Shown here piece after piece: positions 37,221 to 47,516 of a DNA stretch of 64,000 nucleotides. The stretch's first letter is position 1. The number at the start of each line of letters is the position of its first letter. The notes below the pieces were generated by a model. The model was not told where the DNA came from. It was given only the letters and a program-made list of their open reading frames with translations, and did no database searches. Position numbers and translations under genes: made by a program. The stretch is from Candidatus Kryptonium thompsonii (GTDB lineage: Bacteria; Bacteroidota; Ignavibacteria; Kryptoniales; Kryptoniaceae): positions 186,001-250,000 of the forward strand of contig LDXX01000001.1 in assembly GCA_001442925.1 (NCBI GenBank). The letters run 5' to 3'.

Positions 37221-37833
37221 TTTTGATTATCACCTTTCTTCCGGATATTTTCACTTTCCCTTCGACAAAAAGTTTAATTGCTTGTGGATAAATTTCATGT
37301 TCAACCTTCAAAACTCTTTCAGCTAGAGTTTCAGGCGTATCATCATCTCTGACTTCAACTGCCCTTTGCATCACAATGGGACCATGATCATATTCTTCAT
37401 CAACAATATGCACAGTGACACCGGTTATTTTAACTCCGTAATCAATCACCGCTTTATGAACATTCATGCCATACATTCCCAAACCTCCAAAAGCCGGCAA
37501 GAGAGCAGGGTGAATGTTTAAAATTCGGTTCGGATATTCTCTAATTATTTCCGGAGGAATTTTTTTCATATATCCAGCAAGGACGATAAGTTCAATGTTT
37601 CTCGATTTGAGTTCACAAAGAATTCTATTAACATAGTCCTCATCACTTGAAAATTGCTTTCTACTTATATGAAGCGCATCAATTCCATTCGCTCTTGCAA
37701 TTTCAAGGGCACCTGCGTTGGAATTATTACTTATCACCACAGAAATTCTCGCATTTAACTTTCCTTCCTTTATGGCATTAAGGATTGCCATAAGATTTGA
37801 ACCTCGACCTGAAGCAAAAACAGCAATGTTCAT
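37210..37833 (-). CDS. purN: Phosphoribosylglycinamide formyltransferase
   Basis: 207 residues. It formylates GAR using 10-formyl-THF in purine synthesis. Seen are FASGRGSNLMAIL, the catalytic-region LAGYMKKIPPEIIREYPNRILNIHPALLPAFGG, and HIVDEEYDHGPIVMQ. It is the first gene of the purN-purH-mreBCD-mrdA-rodA run. A predicted promoter lies at 37867-37895. Confidence 0.97.
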   Translation of the reverse strand: MNIAVFASGRGSNLMAILNAIKEGKLNARISVVISNNSNAGALEIARANGIDALHISRKQFSSDEDYVNRILCELKSRNIELIVLAGYMKKIPPEIIREYPNRILNIHPALLPAFGGLGMYGMNVHKAVIDYGVKITGVTVHIVDEEYDHGPIVMQRAVEVRDDDTPETLAERVLKVEHEIYPQAIKLFVEGKVKISGRKVIIKNEN

Positions 37834-37866
37834 CGATGATTAAAATGAATTCTCATTTCTTGAATA

Positions 37867-37895
37867 AATTTAATACTTGATTTAAAAATTGTCAA
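37867..37895 (-). promoter_or_regulatory. Predicted promoter of the purN-purH-mre-rod operon
   Basis: Minus-strand TTGACA (37895-37890), exactly 17 nt, TAAATT (37872-37867) followed by T. It lies about 34 nt before the purN start. Confidence 0.6.
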
Positions 37896-37964
37896 ATACG
37901 TTAAGATTTGTTAAGAAAATAACCCCACTTTTGAAAGTGTCTCACGCCTTAAGGGTTATCCCCA

Positions 37965-38000
37965 TTAAAAATAAAAAGCCCCGACATATGTCGGGGCTTT
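37965..38000 (-). terminator. Rho-independent terminator after groEL
   Basis: Perfect palindrome AAAGCCCCGACATATGTCGGGGCTTT at 37975-38000, continued on the minus strand by TTATTTTT. It sits 25 nt after the groEL stop. Confidence 0.88.
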
Positions 38001-38025
38001 CAATGCGCTTTAGGCATCTTTTACA

Positions 38026-39684
<1,659 letters not shown>

Positions 39685-39689
39685 TTAGT

Positions 39690-39986
39690 TTACTCAATTA
39701 TCGCAAGAATATCACTTTCCCTCATGATTAAATATTCTTCTCCATCAATTGAGATCTCAGTTCCAGCGTACTTACCATACAAAACCTTATCACCAACCTT
39801 TACCTCCATAGGTATCTTCTTTCCATCATCAGTTATCCGCCCTGGTCCAACAGCAATCACTTCCCCCTGTTGAGGACGCTCTTTTGCTGTATCTGGAATG
39901 ACTAGACCACTTTTTGTAACTTCTTCAGCTGGCAGTGGCTTTACCACAACCCTATCAGATAAAGGCCGAATGTTCACTTTTGCCAT
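39690..39986 (-). CDS. groS: Co-chaperonin GroES
   Basis: 98 residues from the ATG at 39986 ([18 protein letters not shown]), chosen because GGAGG lies about 9 nt upstream. The frame is open further up, but that start would fall inside the CIRCE operator. It has the mobile loop region and [33 protein letters not shown]. It caps the GroEL ring. Confidence 0.98.
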   Translation of the reverse strand: MAKVNIRPLSDRVVVKPLPAEEVTKSGLVIPDTAKERPQQGEVIAVGPGRITDDGKKIPMEVKVGDKVLYGKYAGTEISIDGEEYLIMRESDILAIIE

Positions 39987-40015
39987 AAGTTCAACCTCCA
40001 ACTTTTTTGTTTTTA

Positions 40016-40042
40016 TTAGCACTCAATAAGTGTTGTTGCTAA
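40016..40042 (-). promoter_or_regulatory. CIRCE operator (HrcA binding site) before groES
   Basis: On the minus strand TTAGCAACA-N9-GAGTGCTAA (40042-40016), against the consensus TTAGCACTC-N9-GAGTGCTAA, seven of nine matches in the left arm and nine of nine in the right. It lies just downstream of the predicted -10 box, about at the transcription start, where HrcA would block polymerase. hrcA itself is not in the window. Confidence 0.93.
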
Positions 40043-40051
40043 CCGTATATA

Positions 40052-40080
40052 AATATAATCTCTAAAACAATTTGTGTCAA
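40052..40080 (-). promoter_or_regulatory. Predicted promoter of groES-groEL
   Basis: Minus-strand TTGACA (40080-40075), exactly 17 nt, TATATT (40057-40052) followed by T. The adjoining CIRCE makes this the most securely placed promoter in the window. Confidence 0.8.
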
Positions 40081-40172
40081 GTGACAAAATGTCTTTTTAT
40101 TTAACCCAAGCATTGAAAATCAAACGAAATCGAATTAACAAAATCAAAGAATTATGCAAATTTGTCATGTAG

Positions 40173-40616
40173 TTAAATTTTTAAATCCTCTTTTAAAAGC
40201 TCTTTAACCGTCTTTTCTGAGAACATTTGCTTTATCTCTTCTCTAATATTACGCCAATAATTGTGAACAGGGCAGGGACTTTTATCTGAGCAATTTGGAA
40301 GCCCCAAAACACAATCCTTTAAGAGTTTCCCCCCATCAAGAGCAAAAACTATATCCAGCAATTTCAATTTCTCGGGCGATTTTCTTAAACGAAATCCGCC
40401 GCTTTTACCCCTTTTTGAATATATAATTCCTGCTTTTACAAGTTTTTGAATTACCTTTGCAAGAAAATGTTGAGGAATTTTTAAATCCCGCGCAATTTCC
40501 TCAGCATCTATCCACTTTTTAATACTTTTTCCATCAGTTTGATTCAAAGCGATGTAGAGAACAGCTCTCAATCCATATTCAGCGGTCTTGCTAAGTAAAG
40601 TAGCCATTTTTGTCAT
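40173..40616 (-). CDS. Rrf2-family transcriptional regulator, probable Fe-S sensor
   Basis: 147 residues. It has an N-terminal winged helix (about 5-70; LSKTAEYGLRAVLYIA, DAEEIARDLKIPQHFLAKVIQKL, SKRGKSGGFRLRK) and three cysteines C102, C109, C115 in the pattern used by IscR, NsrR and RsrR to bind an Fe-S cluster. It would sense iron-sulfur status, nitric oxide or redox state. The ATG at 40607 (MATLLSKT) is an equally good start. No suf/isc genes are adjacent, so its targets are unknown. Confidence 0.9.
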   Translation of the reverse strand: MTKMATLLSKTAEYGLRAVLYIALNQTDGKSIKKWIDAEEIARDLKIPQHFLAKVIQKLVKAGIIYSKRGKSGGFRLRKSPEKLKLLDIVFALDGGKLLKDCVLGLPNCSDKSPCPVHNYWRNIREEIKQMFSEKTVKELLKEDLKI

Positions 40617-40659
40617 TCTTTTTTCAAAAATTTAAAATTAAATTTCCGCATTTAAAAAT

Positions 40660-40688
40660 TTGCAAAAGTTAAAATTATGTTTTAAATT
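40660..40688 (+). promoter_or_regulatory. Predicted promoter of tRNA-Ala
   Basis: TTGCAA (40660-40665), 17 nt, TAAATT (40683-40688), about 16 nt before the mature tRNA 5' end. It has the same boxes and spacing as the promoter at 11478-11506. Confidence 0.5.
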
Positions 40689-40704
40689 AAAGTTGACTTT
40701 ACCT

Positions 40705-40780
40705 GGGGCCGTAGCTCAGTTGGGAGAGCGCCACAATGGCATTGTGGAGGTCACGGGTTCGAATCCCGTCGGCTCCACCA
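40705..40780 (+). tRNA. tRNA-Ala, anticodon GGC, CCA encoded
   Basis: 76 nt. The acceptor GGGGCCG pairs with CGGCTCC (one G-T pair); D arm GCTCAGTTGGGAGAGC; anticodon stem CCACA/TGTGG with 7-nt loop ATGGCAT (anticodon GGC); T arm with GGTTCGAATCC; encoded CCA at the 3' end. It reads alanine GCC/GCU codons. Confidence 0.97.
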
Positions 40781-40807
40781 TTTTTAAGAAACCTGCCCTG
40801 ATCTAAC

Positions 40808-40836
40808 TTGAAAAATTCAAGTGAACCCATTAAATT
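40808..40836 (+). promoter_or_regulatory. Predicted promoter of the ParB-like gene
   Basis: TTGAAA (40808-40813), 17 nt, TAAATT (40831-40836) followed by TTTT, 25-34 nt before the start codon. Confidence 0.5.
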
Positions 40837-40860
40837 TTTTATAAGTAAAAATAAAAGAGT

Positions 40861-41787
40861 GTGAATAATATGACAAACGAAAGGTGGAAAATATATCCCG
40901 AAAGGGATGAAGTTTCAGATGAATTAAAAAATCTTGCCAAACAAATCGAAGATGATGGGGGTGTCGTTTTAGCAATTTACCAAGAACCGTATGGTAAAAA
41001 CTGGCAAATCTTTGCTCTTCTACCACTTGAAAAAGTAAAACCAACACCATTTCAAAGAGACCTATCAACAGCGCATGTAAAAAGACTCCAAGAAGTAATT
41101 GAGGAACTCAAAAGATTTATCGATCCAATAGTAGCTATAAGATATTCAAATGGGGAATACTGGACTCCAAATGGAAATCACAGAAGAGAAGCACTACTTC
41201 GCCTTGGGGCTAAACAAATACCAGCCATAGTAATTCCAGATATCTCGGTTGCATTTCATATCCTATCACTTAACACAGAAAAAGCTCACAACTTGAGAGA
41301 GAAATCACTCGAAGTTATCAGAATGTATAAAGGTTTGCTCGAAACGAATGGAAAAGCTTCCGAAATGGAATACGCTTTCCAATTTGAGGAGGCTTACTTC
41401 ATAACACTTGGCTTGATTTACGAAAACCACCCCAAATTTAGCGGTTCAGCATATGTCCCAATACTTAAAAAAGTTGACAACTTTATGGATGTACCTTTGA
41501 CAAAAGCACTGACAGAAAGAGAAAAAAGAGCGGAACTTCTTAAAGAAGTTGATGATCTAGTTGAACCAATCGTTCATAGTTTTAGAGAAAGAGGGATAAA
41601 TCATCCTTTCTTGAAACAAGCGGTTGTTTCAAAAGTTAATCCGATAAAGAGAAAGAGAAAAACAACAATTGGATATGATGAGTTATTTAAGCAGATGAAA
41701 AAGGCACTTGAGAAACTCGATCCATCCTCAATAACAATGGATGAACTTATCGCTCTTGCATCTGAAATGAGCGAATGGGTAGATTAA
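40861..41787 (+). CDS. Orphan ParB-like N-terminal (ParB/Srx) domain protein
   Basis: 308 residues from a GTG at 40861; the ATG at 40870 (MTNERW) is as likely. Residues about 55-125 form a ParB/sulfiredoxin-type domain with PTPFQRDLS and GNHRREALLRLG, where chromosomal ParB has a GERRxRA CTPase motif. No partner parA or parS is visible, and no ParB helix-turn-helix is clear. The remaining 180 residues are helical and not recognised. It is therefore not the segregation ParB. ParB-like domains also occur in nucleases and regulators. It is transcribed alone between a tRNA and a converging Lon-like gene, with its stop interlocked with that gene's stop. Confidence 0.75.
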   Translation: MNNMTNERWKIYPERDEVSDELKNLAKQIEDDGGVVLAIYQEPYGKNWQIFALLPLEKVKPTPFQRDLSTAHVKRLQEVIEELKRFIDPIVAIRYSNGEYWTPNGNHRREALLRLGAKQIPAIVIPDISVAFHILSLNTEKAHNLREKSLEVIRMYKGLLETNGKASEMEYAFQFEEAYFITLGLIYENHPKFSGSAYVPILKKVDNFMDVPLTKALTEREKRAELLKEVDDLVEPIVHSFRERGINHPFLKQAVVSKVNPIKRKRKTTIGYDELFKQMKKALEKLDPSSITMDELIALASEMSEWVD

Positions 41788-44225
41788 TCGCTTGTAAATT
41801 TCTTTAAAGCCTTTGAAATTTCGCGCAATCTCTTATCGACAAGATAATTTACTGTCCCAGGTTCAAATTCGCCGTTTTTAAGTCTTTTTCCTGCCTTAAC
41901 ACCTGTTAAAATTTCAATTCCCTCATCGATTGTTTCAACAGGATAAATGTGAAACATTCCATTCTTAACAGCTTCAATCACATCATCCCTCAACATAAGA
42001 TCATCTACATTTTTCTTCGGAATTATCACACCTTGTTCCCCTGTCAATCCTTTGGCTTTACAAACATCAAAGAACCCTTCTATTTTCTCATTTACACCAC
42101 CTATCGGCTGTATATCACCTTTTTGATTTACAGAACCCGTCACAGCTATCCCTTGCTTTATCGGCAATCCAGAAAGAGCCGAAAGCAAAGCATATAGCTC
42201 AGTTGAAGATGCACTATCCCCATCAATGCCAGAGTAAGACTGCTCAAAGCAAATACTCGCAGAAAGTGTAAGTGGTTTATCCTGAGCGTATTTCTCTCTT
42301 AAATAACCCACAAGGATCAAAACACCTTTATCATGAATTCTCCCACTTAAATTAGATTCACGCTCGATATTTATAACGCCAGATCTCCCCATCGACACAG
42401 ATGCAGTAATTCTAACAGGTCTCCCAAATCTATAATCCCCCATTTCGTAAATTGTTAACCCATTAACTTGACCAACTCTTTCACCAGTAACATCAACAAA
42501 TATTATACCTTTTGCGATCAACTCTTTTATTTTATCTTCGATCATTTTTCTTCTATAAAAGCTTTCCTCAATTGCTTTTTTAACATGCTCTGCCTTAACA
42601 GATTCATCCCCATCAACCCCAGCCCAATAGTCAGCCTCTCGAATTAAATCTGCTATGACGCTAAACTTTGTTGTGATTTTATCTTTCCTTCCCGCATGCC
42701 TTACTGCAAACTCGACGATTTTCCCAACTGCTTCTTTATCGAACGGTCTCAAATTCTCATCACGACAGACCTTCTTCACAAATTTTGCATACTGTGCTAT
42801 TGCTTCATCATTTAAATCCATCTCAAAGTCAAAGTCAGCCTTTATCTTGAAAATTTTTCTAAAATCTTCATCATACTCATAAAGCAAATAGTAAAGTTCA
42901 GGATCGCCAAGCATCACAACTTTTGTGTTTACTTCAATTGGTTCTGGCTTGAGCGAAATTGAACTTATCTGGAAAAATACATCTATAGGTTGAATCTCAA
43001 GTTTTCTATACATTAAAGTTCTTTTCAAAGCTTTCCAAACCCCAGGCTCACTTAGCGCATCTCTCGCGTTCAAGACAAGATAACCACCATCAGCCTTTAA
43101 AAGCGAGCCAGCTTTTATTTTTGTAAAATCAGTTCTCCAGAACCCGCGAGAATCGTAAACTTTTTCGATTGTCCCAAATATGTTCGAAAATGTCGGGGTT
43201 GTCTCAATTATAACTGGAACTCCATCTTGCTCTGAATTATCAAGGATCACATTTACGCGATACGGAAGGAATGGATCAACTTCGTCCCTTTGTTCAAGGA
43301 ATGGAACTGGTGGCTTGCCTTGTTCTGCTGAAGCCTTGAAAATGTTAAGATTATTCAAAATATGCTTCTTCACCTCATCAAGATATTCATGAACCTTTGG
43401 AATTTTAAACTGCTCTTTGATTTCATCAATTATGCCCTCGACGATGGACTTGACAGCATCTCGTTCAAGTTCCTCAAGTTCTTTTGAGAGCTCCCTTGCA
43501 AGCATCATTTCCTTTTTAAAAATTTCCTGCATCTCCGCCTGAAGCTCCAGATATTTCTGCTGAATTTCTCGAGCTGTTTCCTCAGAAATCTTTCCCGCCT
43601 TAGCAAGATTAGAAAGTTGCTCCACAGGAACAGGTTTACCATCAATTATTGGAACAATGCTTGGCTTGATGACATTCTCAACTTGCATGTTTATAATTGC
43701 AAATCTTTCGCTTTCAACTTTTTTCTGAAACTCGCGAAACAATTCTTGCTCTTTTTTTTGATATCTTTCGATTATTTTATTTCTCGCATCTATATACTTT
43801 TCATCCTCAAGCGTTTTGGGAATTTTCTGCTTAAGATAAAAAATCATCGCTTCCATATTTCGCTTGAACATTATCGCTTGCCCCCTCGGAAACTCAAGAA
43901 GCCGTGGTTCATCAGGATTTTTAAAGTTATAAACATAACATCTATCGGGTGCCTGAGGAGCTTTGGGAGAAATTTGTTTGAGAATGTGTTTTATCGTGGT
44001 CATCCTCCCTGTTCCAGTCAAACCGCAAACAAATATATTATACCCAGGTGCAAAAAGCTCCGTTCCAAGTTTCAATGCCTTTAAAGCTCTTTCCTGCCCA
44101 ATTATGTCCTCAAGAGGTTCAACGGTGTCCGTCGTCTCAAACTGCAATTTTTCAATTGGGCATGTCCAGCGAAGTTCTTCAGGTTTTAACTCATTAAATT
44201 TTTTCTTTAATTTAAGTTTCGCCAT
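41784..44225 (-). CDS. LonB-like ATP-dependent protease (AAA_32 plus Lon S16 domain)
   Basis: 813 residues from the ATG at 44225 (MAKLKLKKKF). The ATPase region starts at IIGQERALKAL and has the atypical P-loop GLTGTGRMTT, where the GK(S/T) lysine is replaced by Arg as in this family. A long coiled insertion follows (about 130-300), then the AAA lid. The C-terminal Lon protease domain has the catalytic Ser in IDGDSASSTELYALLSAL (about residue 671) and Lys in GGVNEKIEG (about 714). It is a cytoplasmic protease of uncertain substrate, different from housekeeping Lon, which has an N-terminal LAN domain absent here. It converges on the ParB-like gene, sharing TTAA at the stops. Confidence 0.88.
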   Translation of the reverse strand: MAKLKLKKKFNELKPEELRWTCPIEKLQFETTDTVEPLEDIIGQERALKALKLGTELFAPGYNIFVCGLTGTGRMTTIKHILKQISPKAPQAPDRCYVYNFKNPDEPRLLEFPRGQAIMFKRNMEAMIFYLKQKIPKTLEDEKYIDARNKIIERYQKKEQELFREFQKKVESERFAIINMQVENVIKPSIVPIIDGKPVPVEQLSNLAKAGKISEETAREIQQKYLELQAEMQEIFKKEMMLARELSKELEELERDAVKSIVEGIIDEIKEQFKIPKVHEYLDEVKKHILNNLNIFKASAEQGKPPVPFLEQRDEVDPFLPYRVNVILDNSEQDGVPVIIETTPTFSNIFGTIEKVYDSRGFWRTDFTKIKAGSLLKADGGYLVLNARDALSEPGVWKALKRTLMYRKLEIQPIDVFFQISSISLKPEPIEVNTKVVMLGDPELYYLLYEYDEDFRKIFKIKADFDFEMDLNDEAIAQYAKFVKKVCRDENLRPFDKEAVGKIVEFAVRHAGRKDKITTKFSVIADLIREADYWAGVDGDESVKAEHVKKAIEESFYRRKMIEDKIKELIAKGIIFVDVTGERVGQVNGLTIYEMGDYRFGRPVRITASVSMGRSGVINIERESNLSGRIHDKGVLILVGYLREKYAQDKPLTLSASICFEQSYSGIDGDSASSTELYALLSALSGLPIKQGIAVTGSVNQKGDIQPIGGVNEKIEGFFDVCKAKGLTGEQGVIIPKKNVDDLMLRDDVIEAVKNGMFHIYPVETIDEGIEILTGVKAGKRLKNGEFEPGTVNYLVDKRLREISKALKKFTSD

Positions 44226-44295
44226 AGTGCGGGATCTCAAATTTGTTGGTTATATCTCACTTGAAATTTATAACTTTGGCTGGAAAGAAAAAATT

Positions 44296-44775
44296 TCACT
44301 TTAACTTGGGATAGGTTTCAGGTATGCGTATAACCTTACTTACCTTCTCATTTTTCAACAGTTCAAAAATCTCTTTTTTTGTAAGCAACTTCGGTTTATC
44401 CCTCTTTGCATCAACTATGCAGAAAAATCCAAACGGTTCGTCCGAATCATTCACAAATTGATGTGGAACATTTGAGCCAATGTATAAAACATCCATGAAA
44501 CCCATATCAAAAATATCGTTCCCAGCTATCGCTTTGCCCCTACCCCTAAGGCATATAACCACATGTTCATGGCGGTGCTTCTCAAGCGTCGAATATCCTC
44601 CAGGCGAAATCTCGAAATATCTTAAATTAAATTTTATCTTTTCACCTGACTTCCCAGCTATCACCTGCCTAAGAACATTAAGCCAGGTATTTTTTTCATC
44701 TTTGTACTCTTTAACCTCAACCCCATCCCATCTATAATTTTCAAATTTTAAAAATCTAACTTTTTCCTCACTCAT
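44296..44775 (-). CDS. Cupin-domain protein
   Basis: 159 residues from the ATG at 44775 (MSEEKVRFLKF). One cupin barrel has a metal-site pattern HRHEHVVICLRGRG and NVPHQFVNDSDEPFGFFCIV, so two or three His could bind a metal ion. Family members act as small-molecule sensors or dioxygenase-like enzymes. The substrate is unknown. It has its own upstream gap of 59 nt and no clear operon partner. Confidence 0.8.
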   Translation of the reverse strand: MSEEKVRFLKFENYRWDGVEVKEYKDEKNTWLNVLRQVIAGKSGEKIKFNLRYFEISPGGYSTLEKHRHEHVVICLRGRGKAIAGNDIFDMGFMDVLYIGSNVPHQFVNDSDEPFGFFCIVDAKRDKPKLLTKKEIFELLKNEKVSKVIRIPETYPKLK

Positions 44776-44834
44776 CACTCGCACCTAACTTTTTTGAAAA
44801 ATAAACTAAAAACAACCAAAAAAACAAAAAGTAC

Positions 44835-46025
44835 CTAAACCACATTAACTACATCTGCTGTTTTACTTCCCATAGCTCCAAGCATCATCAAAGATGTTAA
44901 AATGACCACTTGCACTATTAAGGATTCATTAACTAAATCCACCCTATAACTCACAGGAATGCTGATAAATAGGAGAATTGTTATCAAGCCTCTGGGTGCT
45001 ATAAAAAGAATTGGCTTCGCACTCAGTTTAAATGCTTTGATGAGTATAAATCGCAAAACATAAATTAAAGCACATATAGCGATTGCCTAAAGCACTGTCT
45101 TTAGATTTAACAAATTGCTTGTTTCAATCAAATAACCAAACAATAAGAAGAAAAATGACCTAACCAAAAATGTAAATTCTATCGTCAACTCTTTAAACCT
45201 ATCAACTTCATCACTTAAGACATCAACCCGTAACATCTCGAAAAGTTTACTTGTCCTTTCTATTTTATCTATATTCCCTAAGAAAAGACCAAAAACAAGT
45301 ATAAGAATTAATGCAGGCAAATGGTAAATCTTAGAGATCGCATATATCATTATTATGATCACAATGATCGGTATAAACTTCACATGATGTTTTATCCTGC
45401 TTAGCAGAAAAGCCAAACTTAATGTCGTAAGAGATGCTATAATCAAAATTAACAGAGTTTCAAAAGCAAAAGTGATAATAGATTTAACCTCAATTCCGTT
45501 ATTAAACACAAAAAAGTTAAAGGCTATTATGCCGAAGATATCTGACAAGCTACTTTCATAAACGATAAATTCTCTGTCTTCAGCAGGCAAGTTCTTGGCA
45601 CTTGAAATTGCGATGGAACTACTTATCACAGCCAGTGGAATCGAATTTACAAAGCCAACTTTAAATGGGATATTTCCAAAATACCAAAATGCAAGGGCAA
45701 GCGTAGAACTGATTATCAAAATCGGCAGAAGGGCAAAAAGAGCAGTTTTTAAAATAAATGGAAACTTATCTTTATTCAACTCTAACTCCAAAGAAGCTTC
45801 CAGTATAATCAATATCAAACCAACAGTTCCAAGTATTGGAAGCGTGAAGGTCAAGTCAGGCAATGAGATATTCAGCATTTCCACAACAATTACCTTGGTC
45901 AACCATCCAGCAAGAAGCAAAAACAACACCGACGGAATTCTAGTCTTCGATGAAGTTATATCAAACAGATAAGCAAGCAAAAGCAGAAAGCAAAGCGATA
46001 TGATTATTAAATTTGCATCACCCAC
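44835..46025 (-). pseudogene. Na+/H+ exchanger (CPA family), interrupted by an in-frame TAG
   Basis: Codons 1-312 (46025 to 45090) encode about nine membrane helices of a cation/proton antiporter, ending LLNLKTVL. A TAG stop lies at 45089-45087. The same frame then continues, AIAICALIYVLRF, through the hallmark FIAPRGLITILLFIS and ends at 44835. There is no frameshift: 397 codons in all, counting both stops. The rest looks intact, so the break is recent, a sequencing or assembly error, or read through. CAG to TAG would be a single transition. The family exchanges Na+ or K+ for H+ across the inner membrane. Confidence 0.8.
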
Positions 46026-46074
46026 AATTAAAGCCTAAAATTGCTTACAAGTTATCAAAACGATTCTGATTCGC

Positions 46075-47394
46075 TCATTTTCTTTTCTTCGTTTGGGCAA
46101 ATTGTTTTCTTAACATTTCTGCTTCATGTTTTATCTCGGCGAGATCTCGTTTCATCTCAGCCCAACCATACCAGTGCATATAATCTGGGTTCATATGAAA
46201 AGCTCCCTGAAAACTTCTCATCCTATGTTCAAGGAACATAACATAAAGCTTTTGCTCGATGGGATGGCGAACTTCGTAGAATCTCAACAAATCAGTATGC
46301 AAAGGATAATCCTTTGGTTTTTCAAGAATTCCATCTTTATAAAGCGATTCAACAATTTTAATTGCCTCTGCCATAAGCTTATCTGATTCTTTTATCACCT
46401 CATCAGCTTTATCAAGTTGCTCTTTGGCAAAGCTTGGGCTATGGCATTGCGAACAAACTTTTAACATTCTATCTCTTTCCGCCTGCCACTCCTCCGCTGT
46501 CAATCTCACAACTTTACCAGCTTCAACTATTTTAACTCTTTCTGTAAAGTTTCCTTTTTCATCAAGGACACCAAGACCCCTCATGATAGTATTTCTTAAT
46601 TCTCGCCATTCTGGATCTTTTTCAGCTACTCTTAACGCAAGGAAACCCCAAGCAGTTCTAACGCCATGATCACCATCGGGCATGTGGCAAGTTTGGCAAA
46701 CTGGGGCTCTGGGAGTTTTGCTATCAGCCTTGTAAGGTTCTTTATACCACTGGCTCAACGGCTTGCTGAAATCCCAACTATCTTTTTCAACTGCGTAAAT
46801 TGTTCCATGTTTTGATGTGCTCCACATTTCCCACTGCGGATGATCAAACCCCATATGGCATGTCATACAGGCTTCTGGCTTTCTGGCTTCAATGGTTGAA
46901 AATTTATGTCGAGTATGGCAGGCATCGCATTTACCCTCGTCCCTTCCGATCCTATGGCATCCACCGCAACCTTTCTCACCCTCGATTATAACACTTGGTT
47001 GATCTTTAGTCGTTGGCATAGCCATCATAGCAACCCACGCAAGAGCATGCTTGCCCCGTTCAAACTCGTTCACTTTATCTTCATGACATTGAGCACAATT
47101 TCTGGGCGAAACAAGCCTTTTAACTCTTTTATCCTCACAACTACTTTTCGATTCGTGTATTTCCTTAACAGCTTCCTTCACTGGAATATGACAATCTGCA
47201 CACCCAACCCCTGCTTCGTAATGTTTGCTCAATTGCCAATCCCTGATCGCACTCGCAGTTATCCCCTTAGATATATGACAATTCACACATTCATTTGAAT
47301 TCACAGCCTTGGAGTTTTTAGGATAGAAGATGGCAAGTAAAGTTATAAACAGGAAGGGGAAAACTGATAAACTGAACATTTTGATCCTGCCCAT
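46075..47394 (-). CDS. Octaheme c-type cytochrome, hydroxylamine oxidoreductase (HAO) family
   Basis: 439 residues with an N-terminal export segment (about 7-30) and eight CxxCH haem sites at C36, C65, C100, C143, C156, C176, C233 and C314. The C-terminal helical bundle ends with MNPDYMHWYG (about 401-410), like the region that holds the catalytic cross-linking Tyr of HAO. HAO relatives oxidise hydroxylamine or hydrazine; those without the cross-link reduce nitrite or hydroxylamine. Which applies cannot be decided here. It is periplasmic, on a single gene with its own promoter (47452-47480) and GAGGT before the ATG. No quinone-linked partner or nitrite reductase gene is adjacent. Confidence 0.88.
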   Translation of the reverse strand: MGRIKMFSLSVFPFLFITLLAIFYPKNSKAVNSNECVNCHISKGITASAIRDWQLSKHYEAGVGCADCHIPVKEAVKEIHESKSSCEDKRVKRLVSPRNCAQCHEDKVNEFERGKHALAWVAMMAMPTTKDQPSVIIEGEKGCGGCHRIGRDEGKCDACHTRHKFSTIEARKPEACMTCHMGFDHPQWEMWSTSKHGTIYAVEKDSWDFSKPLSQWYKEPYKADSKTPRAPVCQTCHMPDGDHGVRTAWGFLALRVAEKDPEWRELRNTIMRGLGVLDEKGNFTERVKIVEAGKVVRLTAEEWQAERDRMLKVCSQCHSPSFAKEQLDKADEVIKESDKLMAEAIKIVESLYKDGILEKPKDYPLHTDLLRFYEVRHPIEQKLYVMFLEHRMRSFQGAFHMNPDYMHWYGWAEMKRDLAEIKHEAEMLRKQFAQTKKRK

Positions 47395-47451
47395 AGTGGA
47401 ACCTCAATTTTAGTTTAAATTTCTTAACTATTTTCCGCTATGTTTATCTTA

Positions 47452-47480
47452 AATTTAACGAAAATTGGGCTTAGAGTCAA
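47452..47480 (-). promoter_or_regulatory. Predicted promoter of the octaheme cytochrome gene
   Basis: Minus-strand TTGACT (47480-47475), 17 nt, TAAATT (47457-47452) followed by T, about 58 nt before the start codon. Confidence 0.5.
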
Positions 47481-47516
47481 TAGCAGGTTTCTGAAAACTT
47501 TTTCGAAGTTATCCCA

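Noticed and set aside
40861-41787. Chromosome origin or partition site suggested by a ParB-like gene
   Set aside because: No parA, no parS-like palindromes, no dnaA or DnaA boxes seen nearby.
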